DNA of 14,474 nucleotides from Gammaproteobacteria bacterium (GTDB taxonomy: Bacteria; Pseudomonadota; Gammaproteobacteria; Enterobacterales; Kangiellaceae): contig JABXIW010000262.1 in the NCBI GenBank assembly GCA_013372875.1, forward strand, positions 1 through 14,474. The letters are read 5' to 3'. Shown here one piece after another: positions 1-8,338 of this stretch. Under the pieces are notes generated by a model, which was not told the origin of the DNA, ran no database searches, and saw only the letters and a list, made by a program, of their open reading frames with translations. Position 1 is the stretch's first letter. Every line of letters begins with the position of its first letter. The position numbers and the translations under genes were made by a program.

Positions 1-308
1 CCGCCACCATATGGCAGGCCAACTACCGCACATTTGATGCTCATCCAAAGTGCTAGTGCTTGAACTTCTGGTAAATTCACTTCTGGGTGGAAGCGGATAC
101 CGCCTTTAGTTGGGCCTAAGGCATTGTTGTAACGACAACGGTAGCCAGTAAAGTATTGAGTTGAGCCATCATCCATACGTACTGGCAAAGATGCCGTCAT
201 AGTGCGCATAGGGTGCATCAGGGATTCGATAACTTCAGGACTAACGTTAGCACTCTCGCCAATTTTACGAACGCGAGTTAGTGCATCTTGGAATATGGTT
301 TCAGACAT
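1..308 (-). CDS. Glutamate dehydrogenase family protein (Glu/Leu/Phe/Val dehydrogenase), N-terminal part, cut by window edge
   Basis: This minus-strand gene starts with ATG at 308-306 and runs off the left edge, so about 102 residues are visible. The fragment contains the dimerisation/substrate domain of hexameric amino-acid dehydrogenases: GYRCRYNNALGPTKGGIRFH at about residues 55-74 and WMSIKCAVVGLPYGG at about 88-102. K68 and K92 correspond to the substrate-binding lysines of the family. The catalytic lysine expected after the GGG is just outside the window. Members oxidatively deaminate glutamate (or a branched or aromatic amino acid) to the 2-oxo acid with NAD(P). The conserved block reads most like glutamate dehydrogenase, but substrate and cofactor cannot be decided without the rest. 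An AAGG-like ribosome site lies upstream. The gene is divergent from the SDR gene across 138 bp. The family is sure, the exact substrate less so. Confidence 0.88.
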   Translation of the reverse strand, partial: MSETIFQDALTRVRKIGESANVSPEVIESLMHPMRTMTASLPVRMDDGSTQYFTGYRCRYNNALGPTKGGIRFHPEVNLPEVQALALWMSIKCAVVGLPYGG

Positions 309-347
309 AAGTAGGGCCTTATTATTCTTGGTAAAAAAATCGCTGCT

Positions 348-376
348 TTTATACCACGAGTGAGCAGATTATTGAA
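348..376 (-). promoter_or_regulatory. Putative sigma70 promoter of the glutamate dehydrogenase-family gene
   Basis: On the minus strand a TATAAA box (353-348, 5 of 6 consensus) sits 40 bases before the start codon. A weak TTCAAT (376-371, 3 of 6) lies 17 bp further upstream. The -10 is good and the -35 poor, so this is a plausible call only. Confidence 0.35.
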
Positions 377-446
377 AAAAATAAGCAGTGGTCGGAGCTA
401 TGTTTTTGGGTTATAACGGGCAGATGAATGATTAGGGTTTACGAGT

Positions 447-1238
447 ATGAACTTTTCCAATAAAGTCGTTTGGATTACTGGCGCATCATCAGGGATTGGA
501 GAGGCCTTGGCTTATGAGTTTGCCAGTTTAGGCGCGCGACTAATTTTGTCGGCACGACGCCAAGAGGAGTTGGAACGAGTAAAAAGTCAATGTCTAAATT
601 GCGAACGGCATAAGATAGTGCCAATTGACTTGGCGGATTCAAGTATCTTTCCTGAGTTAGTAAAAGAGCAAATTAATGACTTAGGCAGCATCGATTTGCT
701 GGTCAATAATGCAGGACTTAGCCAAAGAGCCAATGTGATTGATACCGAATTATCGGTGCATCGCAAAGTGATGGAAATCAATTACTTTGGTACTGTAGCT
801 TTGACTCAAGCTGTATTGCCGCATTTGATCAAAACGCCTAATTCTGGCGTGATTACGGTTAGCAGTTTGGTCGGGAAATTTACCACTCCGTTGCGTTCTG
901 CTTATGCGGCTTCCAAGCACGCCATTACTGCTTATATGGATAGTCTGCGTGCTGAACTGAGTGATTCAGGTGTGCAATTTACCACTATTTATCCAGGCTT
1001 TATCAAAACCAACTTAACCTATAAAGCACTTCTGGCCGATGGTTCTGAGCAAAATAAGATGGACGATGCTCAAGAAAATGGCATGGATGCGAATATCTGT
1101 GCGCAAAAAATTATAAAGGCTTATAACAAAGGTAAGGACGAGGCATTTATTGGTGGCCGAGAAACCTACGGGGTTTACTTAAAACGCTTTTTTCCAAGGA
1201 TTTTTGCCAGAATGATCCGCAAAGCCAAAGTAACTTAA
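447..1238 (+). CDS. Short-chain dehydrogenase/reductase (SDR) family oxidoreductase
   Basis: A 263-residue classical SDR of normal length, cytoplasmic, with no signal peptide. The Rossmann nucleotide-binding motif TGASSGIG is at residues 11-18, NNAG at 87-90, the catalytic serine probably S140 in VSSLVG, and the YxxxK pair at Y153 and K157 (SAYAASKHA). After the active site comes PGFIKTNL, the usual position of the cofactor-contacting loop. Such enzymes carry out NAD(P)-dependent reduction or oxidation of a carbonyl or hydroxyl group. The substrate cannot be read from sequence. Overall it resembles the DHRS7-like branch of generic bacterial SDRs. The C-terminus is basic (about residues 250-260) and may touch membrane or lipid, which is inference. 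The ATG at 447 is followed directly by the conserved beta1 strand, so this start is right. The gene converges on the GGDEF gene with a 21 bp gap and no convincing terminator between them. Confidence 0.9.
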   Translation: MNFSNKVVWITGASSGIGEALAYEFASLGARLILSARRQEELERVKSQCLNCERHKIVPIDLADSSIFPELVKEQINDLGSIDLLVNNAGLSQRANVIDTELSVHRKVMEINYFGTVALTQAVLPHLIKTPNSGVITVSSLVGKFTTPLRSAYAASKHAITAYMDSLRAELSDSGVQFTTIYPGFIKTNLTYKALLADGSEQNKMDDAQENGMDANICAQKIIKAYNKGKDEAFIGGRETYGVYLKRFFPRIFARMIRKAKVT

Positions 1239-1259
1239 TCAAACAATTAGGCTAAGGCT

Positions 1260-2942
1260 TTAGATGTGTATTTTTCCTTTTTGATTGACTTTCCCTTCAA
1301 TTAAAATTTTATCAGCTTCGCTTATTAACATTTCAGGATGAAAGTCAGAGTTAGGATCGGCTACGTAAGCGCCAATGGTGATCGAGGCCATGACCTTTTG
1401 CTCGCTTGAAATGTGAATGGGCTCTTGGTCAATACTTTGTTTGACTCGTTTCAGTAAACTCATGGCGTCACTGGTGTCGGAAACACTGGCGGCAATACAA
1501 AACTCATCACCGCCGTAGCGTGCTAGCAGATCAAATTCCCTTAATTGACTACGCACTCTTTTAACCACTTCCACGAGTACTTCATCGCCAGCAATATGGC
1601 TGTGCTTATCATTGATTTGCTTGAAATTATCGATATCTAACAACGCCACCATTAATGGTTGTTTTAACCTTTGGCTGCGTGGAATTTCTTCGGATAAACG
1701 TTCCATAAATGCCGAGCGGCGCAAAGCGTCAGTTAAGTAATCGTATGTGGCATGGCGATAATAAAGCCAATGACGATGAGTTAAGATCAGGCTAATTGTA
1801 ATAAACAAAATCATCAGCGTAATGGGCGTGATCAAACCCGCCACACCTGAGAAAAAGGGTGGTAGCACTTGCATATCGGTCAAGATATCGACTAAGGCTG
1901 CGGATATGTGCAAAAGTGATACAAAAGCCATGGTTTTGGCGTATGGTATTTTTTGTTGAATGGAGCGATAAAACAACCATACGTAAAAAGGCGCTAACAC
2001 GAAAAGGCTGATTAGATTGATCAGCATGACTTGGTAGTAAACCAAATCAAGAGGTAAAAAGAATGCTTGAACAATAGCGCTAACCGCTAACACGCCTATG
2101 GTGATTTTGAGCAGAAGATTTAAGCTGTGATGAAAAAACTTATTGATAAACAAGCAAAATAAAATTGTCAGAGTTGCGTATAGAAAGATATTCAACTTGA
2201 AGATGAAGTTTAAATCACTACCAGCTGCAATTGGATAATTTGAAAAAGTGTACAAATGAATCACGGTGCAAATACTGAAAAGAGCAAAGTACAAATGCTC
2301 TTTATGAGTTTTTTGAGCGAAATAATAAAAAATCTGCATCACAAAGATAATAAAGAAAATGCCCATATATAACATGATGCTGCCGTTTTTCTTCATCAAG
2401 TTATAAGCGGTGCTTTCTGCTGTATCCAACAGAGGTGCTTGTGTCACCATGCCGCCATAGCGAGCATGATTAAATACTTTGATTTCAATCGTATTTGTGG
2501 TGTTGGTTTTGAGTAAATTGTTAGGAACAAAATAATAACGCGAATACAAGGTTGCCTTTTCAAAGTCGGGTTTGAACTCTCCAGTCTTCGCAATCATGGT
2601 TCCGTTAATATAAACCTCATCGCTATCGCGAAGATTCTTGATATAGATCCCTAAGGCTTGATCTGATAAAGATTTGAGAATGGTAAATTGGGCTCGGTAA
2701 TGGATAAATCCGTCAAAGTCAGCAAAACTAGTTTCAATGTTTGAGGGCACTTGATTAGTTGTGCAATTGAGTTGTGCTTTATTTTCGGCTTGGACACAAA
2801 CCTGCCACTCACCGGTAAAAGAAAAGGGCAGCTGCTCAACTTGGAAAGACTCGGCTTGTACAGAGCTTGATAGTAACAAACAATAAATGCCAATAAAGCA
2901 TGTGCTAACCAGATTTAAAATAGACTTCAAGCTGTTAATCAT
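1260..2942 (-). CDS. Membrane-bound diguanylate cyclase: periplasmic sensor domain, 7TM-DISM-like region and GGDEF domain
   Basis: 560 residues. A signal peptide is predicted at 1-30, cleaved after VQA. Residues about 31-180 form a periplasmic beta-rich domain resembling the jelly-roll, sugar-binding-like extracellular module of 7TMR-DISM receptors (LRDSDEVYINGT, YRAQF). Several hydrophobic helices span about 187-392. The C-terminal GGDEF domain starts near D401 (DYLTDALRR) and includes LLDIDNFKQIND and an intact GGDEF at 477-481. An RxxD inhibitory site (R468-D471) sits exactly five residues before it. These features point to an active, product-inhibited synthase making cyclic-di-GMP from two GTP in response to a periplasmic ligand. 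The usual terminal YxAKxxGRN block is degraded to IEGKVNQKGK, which is odd. A G-rich ribosome site (2952-2946) precedes the ATG. No EAL domain is present. Ligand and output are unknown. Confidence 0.88.
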   Translation of the reverse strand: MINSLKSILNLVSTCFIGIYCLLLSSSVQAESFQVEQLPFSFTGEWQVCVQAENKAQLNCTTNQVPSNIETSFADFDGFIHYRAQFTILKSLSDQALGIYIKNLRDSDEVYINGTMIAKTGEFKPDFEKATLYSRYYFVPNNLLKTNTTNTIEIKVFNHARYGGMVTQAPLLDTAESTAYNLMKKNGSIMLYMGIFFIIFVMQIFYYFAQKTHKEHLYFALFSICTVIHLYTFSNYPIAAGSDLNFIFKLNIFLYATLTILFCLFINKFFHHSLNLLLKITIGVLAVSAIVQAFFLPLDLVYYQVMLINLISLFVLAPFYVWLFYRSIQQKIPYAKTMAFVSLLHISAALVDILTDMQVLPPFFSGVAGLITPITLMILFITISLILTHRHWLYYRHATYDYLTDALRRSAFMERLSEEIPRSQRLKQPLMVALLDIDNFKQINDKHSHIAGDEVLVEVVKRVRSQLREFDLLARYGGDEFCIAASVSDTSDAMSLLKRVKQSIDQEPIHISSEQKVMASITIGAYVADPNSDFHPEMLISEADKILIEGKVNQKGKIHI

Positions 2943-2969
2943 TATCCCCCCTAGATAGTTTCCATCCTA

Positions 2970-2988
2970 CTGATTCTTTCAAAATCAG
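2970..2988. repeat. Small inverted repeat upstream of the GGDEF gene
   Basis: CTGATT (2970-2975) and AATCAG (2983-2988) form perfect 6 bp arms around a 7-base spacer, 28 bases before the GGDEF start codon. On the minus strand a TTGAAA hexamer (5 of 6 to a -35 box) falls inside it. It may be an operator or chance. Confidence 0.25.
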
Positions 2989-3015
2989 GCAACTTAACAA
3001 AACGGTCTTGCATAC

Positions 3016-3044
3016 AAAAAAGCACCCAGTTGAGGGTGCTTTTT
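3016..3044 (-). terminator. Intrinsic terminator downstream of the M28 peptidase gene
   Basis: A near-perfect hairpin: AGCACCC (3021-3027) pairs with GGGTGCT (3034-3040) over a six-base loop, extended by A:T pairs. On the minus strand it ends in a run of T, 14 bases past the stop codon of the M28 gene. It separates that gene from the GGDEF gene, so the two are probably not co-transcribed. It is symmetric and could also stop plus-strand transcripts. Confidence 0.85.
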
Positions 3045-3057
3045 GATAGGGGTTTGA

Positions 3058-4758
3058 CTATTGGCGATCTTTATCACGTATAGCTTTAAACTCTGTGCCT
3101 TTGTACCAATTAGGATAATCCGTATCGATACTCAATTGGTAGCCAGCTTCAAACAAAACTTTGACATCTTGTAGTGCAGCATCCCAATTCCAGTCTTCTT
3201 GGTATTCGTCACACAATTGGTGATAACACTTACCACGACGTTCATTCCACTTTGCAGCCGCTTCTTTATCGGCTTCAACAAACTCTGAACCGCCACCCGC
3301 GAAAATTGCAGGTACGCCTTTCTTAGCTAAGCTGAAGTGATCAGAGCGGTAGTAACCGCCACGACTTGGATCGGCTTCAACTTTGGTTACGCGGTTTTGC
3401 TTTTTAGCCGCAGCAGTAACGTATTGCTCAAGTTCAGATTTTCCAAAACCAACTACCGTTAAGTCGTTGACCCGACCACTTACATTCATACTGTCGATAT
3501 TGAATGCACCAACAATATTTTTAGTGGCGACGGTTGGATTTGCAGCAAAATATTTAGAGCCTAATAAGCCTTGTTCTTCAGCCGTTACCGCCATAAAGGT
3601 TACTGAACGCTTAGGTTTTACATTCACTTGATTAAAGGCATTGGCAATACTGATAATTCCAGCGATGCCGGTAGCGTTATCAATCGCGCCATTAAAAATT
3701 TGATCGCCTTCAAAATGCGCTTTTAAACCTAAATGATCCCAGTGCCCCATATAAACCACATGCTCTTCAGGCTGTTCAGTGCCTTCCAGAGTGGCAATAA
3801 CATTGGCTGACTCAGAGTGCTTAATGGTGTTGGTAAAAGCAACCGAAGCGGTTTGATTCAATTCAACCGGTTGGAAGTCTTTAGTTAAGGCTTTGGCTTG
3901 CTCTTGCTCAAAATCTAAACCCGCGCGCCCAAACAAGGCTTTGGCTTGATCCAACGTGATCCAGGCTTCTACATCTGGTTTTGGCTCATCACCCGCATCG
4001 GCGAGCTGATATTGAGCACCAGACCAGCTGTTAGAAACTACGCCCCAACCATAAGAGGCGGGTGCAGTATCGTGCACGATAATCGCACCAGCCGCGCCTT
4101 GACGACCAGCTTCTTCATATTTATAAGTCCAGCGGCCATAGTAAGTCATGGTGCGACCTTGGAATAATTCTGGATCTTGGGTCATAAAACCTGGGTCATT
4201 CACTAAAATAACCGCAGTTTTGCCTTTCATGTCGATGCCTTCGTAGTCATTCCAACCATACTCAGGAGCAACTACACCATAGCCAACGAATACTAATTCC
4301 GAATCTTTTAAATCAACCGATTCCACGGGTTTACTAGTACCAGCCACAAACTCGTCGAAATATTTCAGTTTGGCATCGCCTAACGTCAATTCCATATTAG
4401 GATCAGCTTCAATACTGATCAATGGAACTTGCTGTAAGTAGCTATCGCCATTGCCTGGCTTTAAACCTGCTTGCTTGAATTGCTCAACGATAAAATCAGT
4501 AGTTTTTTTACCGCCTTCAGTGGCTGGCTCTCGACCTGTGAAATCGTCAGACGCTAATATTTTGACGTTTTCTTTGTAAAACTCTTTATCAAAACCGTTA
4601 TATACAGCCTCGAAGTTATCTTTAATGGGCTCAGGTTGGCTGACTGCAGGCGCTGGTTCACTAGCTTTATCGGCTGGCTTATCGGCTTTTTCACAACCAA
4701 CAAACAAGCTGGTTGCTAAAACCAGTCCAGTTGCCTTGATAATTAGATGGTTAGACAT
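3058..4758 (-). CDS. M28 family zinc aminopeptidase, lipoprotein with PA domain insert
   Basis: 566 residues. The N-terminus is a lipoprotein signal peptide with lipobox FVGC, lipid-modified at Cys22. A Glu follows the Cys, so outer-membrane anchoring is expected. A Pro/Ala/Lys-rich tether follows. The M28 core carries a PA domain insertion at roughly 150-300. The two-zinc site is complete: H339 and D341 (HWDHLG), bridging D360 (GAIDNATG), catalytic E394 with ligand E395 (AEEQG), D422 (NIDSM) and H474 (SDHFSLAKKG). The family releases N-terminal amino acids from peptides, sometimes with broad specificity. Exported, it would work on peptides reaching the periplasm or cell surface. It is divergent from an S9 peptidase gene and followed by its own terminator. 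The ATG at 4758 is supported by the signal peptide. The ribosome site is weak (GAG). Substrate preference is not readable. Confidence 0.93.
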   Translation of the reverse strand: MSNHLIIKATGLVLATSLFVGCEKADKPADKASEPAPAVSQPEPIKDNFEAVYNGFDKEFYKENVKILASDDFTGREPATEGGKKTTDFIVEQFKQAGLKPGNGDSYLQQVPLISIEADPNMELTLGDAKLKYFDEFVAGTSKPVESVDLKDSELVFVGYGVVAPEYGWNDYEGIDMKGKTAVILVNDPGFMTQDPELFQGRTMTYYGRWTYKYEEAGRQGAAGAIIVHDTAPASYGWGVVSNSWSGAQYQLADAGDEPKPDVEAWITLDQAKALFGRAGLDFEQEQAKALTKDFQPVELNQTASVAFTNTIKHSESANVIATLEGTEQPEEHVVYMGHWDHLGLKAHFEGDQIFNGAIDNATGIAGIISIANAFNQVNVKPKRSVTFMAVTAEEQGLLGSKYFAANPTVATKNIVGAFNIDSMNVSGRVNDLTVVGFGKSELEQYVTAAAKKQNRVTKVEADPSRGGYYRSDHFSLAKKGVPAIFAGGGSEFVEADKEAAAKWNERRGKCYHQLCDEYQEDWNWDAALQDVKVLFEAGYQLSIDTDYPNWYKGTEFKAIRDKDRQ

Positions 4759-4794
4759 AATTGACTCAATGTATTTAGTGATATAAGTAAAATG

Positions 4795-4804
4795 TAAGCG
4801 CTTA
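4795..4804. repeat. Perfect 10 bp palindrome between divergent peptidase genes
   Basis: TAAGCGCTTA is a perfect palindrome 36 bp upstream of the M28 start codon. An overlapping GTAAG (4794-4798) and CTTAC (4806-4810) pair also surrounds its right half. A second small inverted repeat, GAGAT (4815-4819) and ATCTC (4826-4830), lies next to it. The location suits an operator for one or both divergent peptidases, but nothing beyond position and symmetry supports that. Confidence 0.3.
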
Positions 4805-4868
4805 TCTTACTGATGAGATCAAAAAATCTCAAACCTCTTTGTAATAACTATTGATTTAGCGGCATTGC

Positions 4869-4896
4869 TTGACATGGCAGTTGCTGTTAGTAAGCT
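4869..4896 (+). promoter_or_regulatory. Putative sigma70 promoter of the S9 peptidase gene
   Basis: A perfect TTGACA (4869-4874) is followed after 16 bp by TAAGCT (4891-4896), only 3 of 6 to the -10 consensus. The start codon is about 54 bases downstream. A strong -35 with a weak -10 may mean activator dependence or a chance match. Confidence 0.35.
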
Positions 4897-4950
4897 AAGT
4901 GCTTGAGAATCCAAGGCAGTTTGCAGCAACCCATATTAACGAGATTGATA

Positions 4951-7395
4951 ATGAAAAATAAGATTCAAAGAACGATTGCTATAGGCGCTTTAATGACTAG
5001 CAGCCTATCTGCTAGTTTCACATTGGCAGCACAAGATACGTTGGCAAATTCCATTGCAGGTCAAAAAGCACTGACTTTGGAGCAAGTCATGGCTGATCCT
5101 GACTGGATTGGGAATGCACCGCGCAATGCCTATTTTAGTGATGACGGCAAGGCGATTTATTATCAACAGAAAAAACAAGGCTCGCCAGAATCTCAAGTTT
5201 GGAAATTAAATTTAGCCGACAACAAGTTGCAAAAGGTTGCCGATAAAGATCTGTTTATGCTCGATCAAGGGCGTGGAGTCTTGAGCCAAAATAAAGAATT
5301 AAAAGTTTTTAGCAGCATGGGTGATATCTGGGTTAAGTATTTGTCGAGTGGTGAATATCGTCAATTGACCCGCACTAATGATCAAGAAACCAGTCCTCAA
5401 TTTATTGGCAATTCAAGCGTGGCATTTCGTAAAGGCAACGATTTTTACAGCATTGATTTAAATTCAGGTTTGATCAGCCAGTTGGCGCAGTTCCAGTTAA
5501 GTAAAGATCCGAATGAGCCCAAAGATGAAAATTACCTAACCAAACAGCAAAGCCGCTATTTTGATTACATTCAAAAGCAGCAAAAAAACCGTAAAGAATC
5601 TCAAGAAAGAAAACAGCAGCTGCTTGACTCTAGTTTGTTGGATGCCAACCAGCCGTGGTACTTAGGTGATGATGTGCAGATCCATACGCTAAGCCTGTCG
5701 CCGAATGGTAACTATATCGTTTTAGGCACTTACCCTAAGGTAAAACAGTTGGGAAAAGCCGACAATATGCCACATTTTGTGACCGAAGATGGTTATGTGC
5801 GTAATGAAAATGTGCGCCCATTGGTTGGCACCTATCGCCCACGTAATGAAACTTTTTATTTATTAGATCTGAAGCAACATACAAAACATAAAATTGATTT
5901 TTCAGGCTTAGTGGCAATTGATGAAGATCCTTTGGCGGACATAAAGCGCCAAACGGCAAAGCGTTATGGTAAAGAATACAAGCCGCGCGAAGGAAATCGT
6001 GGTGTGGCGGTGTTCGATTGGATCCCAAATCGCGGCGTATCTTGGACTGACAACAGCGATAAAGTGGCCTTGATGCTGTATTCCGATGATAACAAAGACC
6101 GCTGGATTGTGAGTGTCGATACTAATGGACAAAAAGTGAATGAACTTCATCATTTGCGTGATGACGCTTGGGTCAATGATTGGGATTTTAATGATTTTGG
6201 TTGGCTTAATGACAACCAAACGCTTTATTACACCTCAGAAGAGTCGGGCTATAGCCACTTGTATTTGAGCAAGGGTCGAAGTGCCCAAGCGCTGACCAAA
6301 GGCCGCTACATTGTGAATAATGTGCGCGAAACGCAAGATGGTAAATATTTATATTATCGCGCCAATAAAAAGCATCCAGGAATTTATGAGGTGTATCGCG
6401 TCAATCTTGATAACAAGCGCTCTGAAGTAGTAACTGATTTAGGCGGCCTGAATGATTTTACTTTAGCCAACGATGGCGAGCAGTTAGTTATCAGCCACTC
6501 AGAAGCGACCAAGCCCGCCGAGCTTTACTATGTTTCTATGCTCGACAAGCAAGCTCCACAAAAGTTAACCGATACCATTTCTGATAAGTTTGAATCTTAC
6601 GATTGGGTGCAGCCTGAGTTTATTGAGGTGCCATCGAGTCAGGTGGACCAGCCGATTTATGCGCGTTTGTATAAGCCTAAAGATTTTGATGCAAATCGAG
6701 CGGAAGATTATCCGGCGGTAATTTTTATTCATGGCGCGGGTTATTTGCAAAATGCTCACCAGGGTTGGTCAGGTTATTTCCGAGAATTTATGTTCCATAC
6801 CTTTTTGACGCAACAAGGCTATGTGGTGCTGGATATGGATTTCCGCGCATCTAAAGGCTATGGCCGTGATTGGCGTACCGCTATTTATCGTCAAATGGGC
6901 ACGCCTGAGGTGGTGGATTTGCGCGATGGTGCTGATTGGTTAGCGAAGAATGCCAAGGTCGATCGTAATAAGGTGGGTATTTATGGCGGTTCTTATGGCG
7001 GCTTCTTGACCTTTATGGCGCTGTTCACCGAGCCAGAAGCCTTTGCCGCGGGTGCTTCGTTACGTCCTGTGACTGACTGGGCACATTATAATCATGGCTA
7101 TACTTCTAATATTTTAAATACACCAGAAGTTGATCCAGAAGCCTTTGAACGTAGCTCGCCAATCGAGTTTGCCGAAGGGTTGAACAAACCACTATTAATT
7201 GCTCACGGAATGGTTGATGACAATGTGTTCTTTAAAGACACGGTGCGCTTAGTGCAGCGATTAATTGAGCTAGAGAAAACCCAATATTTTGAAACGGCTA
7301 TTTACCCAATCGAGCCACATGGCTTTACTGAACCATCTAGCTGGTTAGACGAATACAAGCGAATTTATTATTTGTTTGAAGATAATGTGAAGTAA
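4951..7395 (+). CDS. Secreted S9 family (prolyl oligopeptidase/DPP-IV type) serine peptidase
   Basis: 814 residues from the ATG at 4951. This start is preferred to an upstream in-frame TTG at 4903 because it gives a clean signal peptide (basic MKNKIQR, hydrophobic core, cleavage near A26/A27) and has a GAGAT ribosome site. Residues about 60-580 carry WD/propeller-like repeats (DWIPNRGVSWT, TSEESGYSHLYL), forming the beta-propeller that gates the active site. The C-terminal alpha/beta hydrolase domain (about 590-814) contains the oxyanion-side HGAGY, the nucleophile S681 in GGSYGG, D756 in HGMVDDNV and H790 in EPHGF, a complete catalytic triad. Family members cleave short peptides, often after proline in dipeptidyl fashion. 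A DPP-IV activity is plausible, but the N-terminus-binding glutamates were not assigned. It acts in the periplasm or outside. It is divergent from the M28 aminopeptidase, with which it could share peptide substrates. Confidence 0.93.
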   Translation: MKNKIQRTIAIGALMTSSLSASFTLAAQDTLANSIAGQKALTLEQVMADPDWIGNAPRNAYFSDDGKAIYYQQKKQGSPESQVWKLNLADNKLQKVADKDLFMLDQGRGVLSQNKELKVFSSMGDIWVKYLSSGEYRQLTRTNDQETSPQFIGNSSVAFRKGNDFYSIDLNSGLISQLAQFQLSKDPNEPKDENYLTKQQSRYFDYIQKQQKNRKESQERKQQLLDSSLLDANQPWYLGDDVQIHTLSLSPNGNYIVLGTYPKVKQLGKADNMPHFVTEDGYVRNENVRPLVGTYRPRNETFYLLDLKQHTKHKIDFSGLVAIDEDPLADIKRQTAKRYGKEYKPREGNRGVAVFDWIPNRGVSWTDNSDKVALMLYSDDNKDRWIVSVDTNGQKVNELHHLRDDAWVNDWDFNDFGWLNDNQTLYYTSEESGYSHLYLSKGRSAQALTKGRYIVNNVRETQDGKYLYYRANKKHPGIYEVYRVNLDNKRSEVVTDLGGLNDFTLANDGEQLVISHSEATKPAELYYVSMLDKQAPQKLTDTISDKFESYDWVQPEFIEVPSSQVDQPIYARLYKPKDFDANRAEDYPAVIFIHGAGYLQNAHQGWSGYFREFMFHTFLTQQGYVVLDMDFRASKGYGRDWRTAIYRQMGTPEVVDLRDGADWLAKNAKVDRNKVGIYGGSYGGFLTFMALFTEPEAFAAGASLRPVTDWAHYNHGYTSNILNTPEVDPEAFERSSPIEFAEGLNKPLLIAHGMVDDNVFFKDTVRLVQRLIELEKTQYFETAIYPIEPHGFTEPSSWLDEYKRIYYLFEDNVK

Positions 7396-7415
7396 CTTGC
7401 AGTAAAGATTGAAAT

Positions 7416-7444
7416 AAAAAAGAGGAGCTAGGCTCCTCTTTTTT
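7416..7444 (+). terminator. Bidirectional intrinsic terminator between S9 peptidase and membrane protein genes
   Basis: AGAGGAGC (7421-7428) pairs with GCTCCTCT (7432-7439) over a three-base loop and is flanked by five or six A on the left and T on the right. It lies between the convergent stop codons at 7395 (plus) and 7469 (minus) and has a T-run in both directions, so it should serve both genes. Confidence 0.9.
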
Positions 7445-7468
7445 GTCTACAAATGTCGTACCAATGGC

Positions 7469-8332
7469 TTAGTCTTGCGCTAAGAAAATATCGCGGTAAG
7501 CATGATAAGTTACACCTGCCCAGAAGCCAGCTGCTAGTAATGCTAAAGGAATAGCAAATAGCGCTACCAAGACTATTAACATTTCAGAAATAAAGCCCAA
7601 TAAAGCCGCTACAATGGCAAATAAGATGCTGATAACGATGGCTAAAACGATAAACATCAATAAAAAGACTATTACTGCGCCAAGGTTTTTCATAGCACCT
7701 TTAAAGCCTATTTTTAGGGCATCCATAGCTGACACGTCATGCAATGCAATTAAGGCTGGTGGGAACCATAAAGCTAAAAGGAAGATAACACCAGCAACTA
7801 AACCTAGTGGAATTAAAATTAAGAATTTACCAGCCATAGATGCAATCATTTCTGGATCAGGCTCGCCGCCGGCTAAAGCCAAGCCAATAAAATCAAAGCC
7901 GATAAAAGCAATGATGGCGATAAAGATTAAGAAATAGATGGCGATGGTAATGGCACCAAATACGAACAATTGGCTAGAGCGAGGATGCTGGAAACCTGCG
8001 AACAGGTGATTCAGTTCTAGCTTTTCACCATTAAAAATATGATGTGCACCCATAATTAAGCCAGCTGAAAACACTGGTGCTAATAAGTAAGGAACGATAA
8101 TGTTGATTAATGGAATCAAGCTCAAAACGAGTGAGATGATGCCGTAAATTAAACCAATAAGCATCCACATTCCCAAATTCGGTTTTAAAGTTTGGCCAAG
8201 GGATTTTTCAATCCACGTAAAGCCTCTGCCGATGGGTACTGTATTGGCAACAGCTAATAGCTCACCAGATTCGCTGGTTACTTGAATATCAGACTCGGGT
8301 GCCTGATATGGATTTTGGTCGTCGTTTTGCAT
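7469..8332 (-). CDS. BPSS1780-like multi-pass inner membrane protein of unknown function
   Basis: 287 residues. The hydrophilic N-terminus begins with an NPYQAPESD stretch, a leader seen on many small membrane proteins. From about residue 50 the chain is almost wholly hydrophobic, with about six membrane segments. They are grouped as an initial pair near 53-95, then segments near 125-150, 168-195 and a long C-terminal set near 215-270. A short loop with LWFPPALIALHDVSAMDALKI is polar enough to lie at a membrane face. The layout fits the BPSS1780 / DUF-type integral membrane family, for which I know no established function. It is the second gene of an operon: only 11 bp separate it from the RutE-type gene upstream. 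Its AAAGGGG ribosome site (8345-8339) overlaps that gene's stop codon, so translational coupling is likely. Confidence 0.8.
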   Translation of the reverse strand: MQNDDQNPYQAPESDIQVTSESGELLAVANTVPIGRGFTWIEKSLGQTLKPNLGMWMLIGLIYGIISLVLSLIPLINIIVPYLLAPVFSAGLIMGAHHIFNGEKLELNHLFAGFQHPRSSQLFVFGAITIAIYFLIFIAIIAFIGFDFIGLALAGGEPDPEMIASMAGKFLILIPLGLVAGVIFLLALWFPPALIALHDVSAMDALKIGFKGAMKNLGAVIVFLLMFIVLAIVISILFAIVAALLGFISEMLIVLVALFAIPLALLAAGFWAGVTYHAYRDIFLAQD

Positions 8333-8338
8333 AGTTTT

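Noticed and set aside
1219..1265. Possible terminator between the SDR and GGDEF genes (AAAGCC and GGCTTT)
   Set aside because: The loop is about 29 bases and there is no T-run of useful length, so it does not look like an intrinsic terminator.
4903..4950. Upstream TTG start for the S9 peptidase adding 16 residues
   Set aside because: The ATG at 4951 has a better ribosome site and gives a standard signal peptide. The extension would place polar residues in front of it and would start within a few bases of the likely promoter.
5735..6219. Two minus-strand open frames (97 and 103 residues) inside the S9 peptidase gene
   Set aside because: They overlap each other and a gene whose frame carries the family motifs. 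Neither encodes a recognisable protein.
7614..7937. 107-residue plus-strand open frame inside the membrane protein gene
   Set aside because: It lies wholly antisense to a well-supported membrane protein, is rich in Lys/Ile/Ala from reversed hydrophobic codons, and has no ribosome site or recognisable domain.
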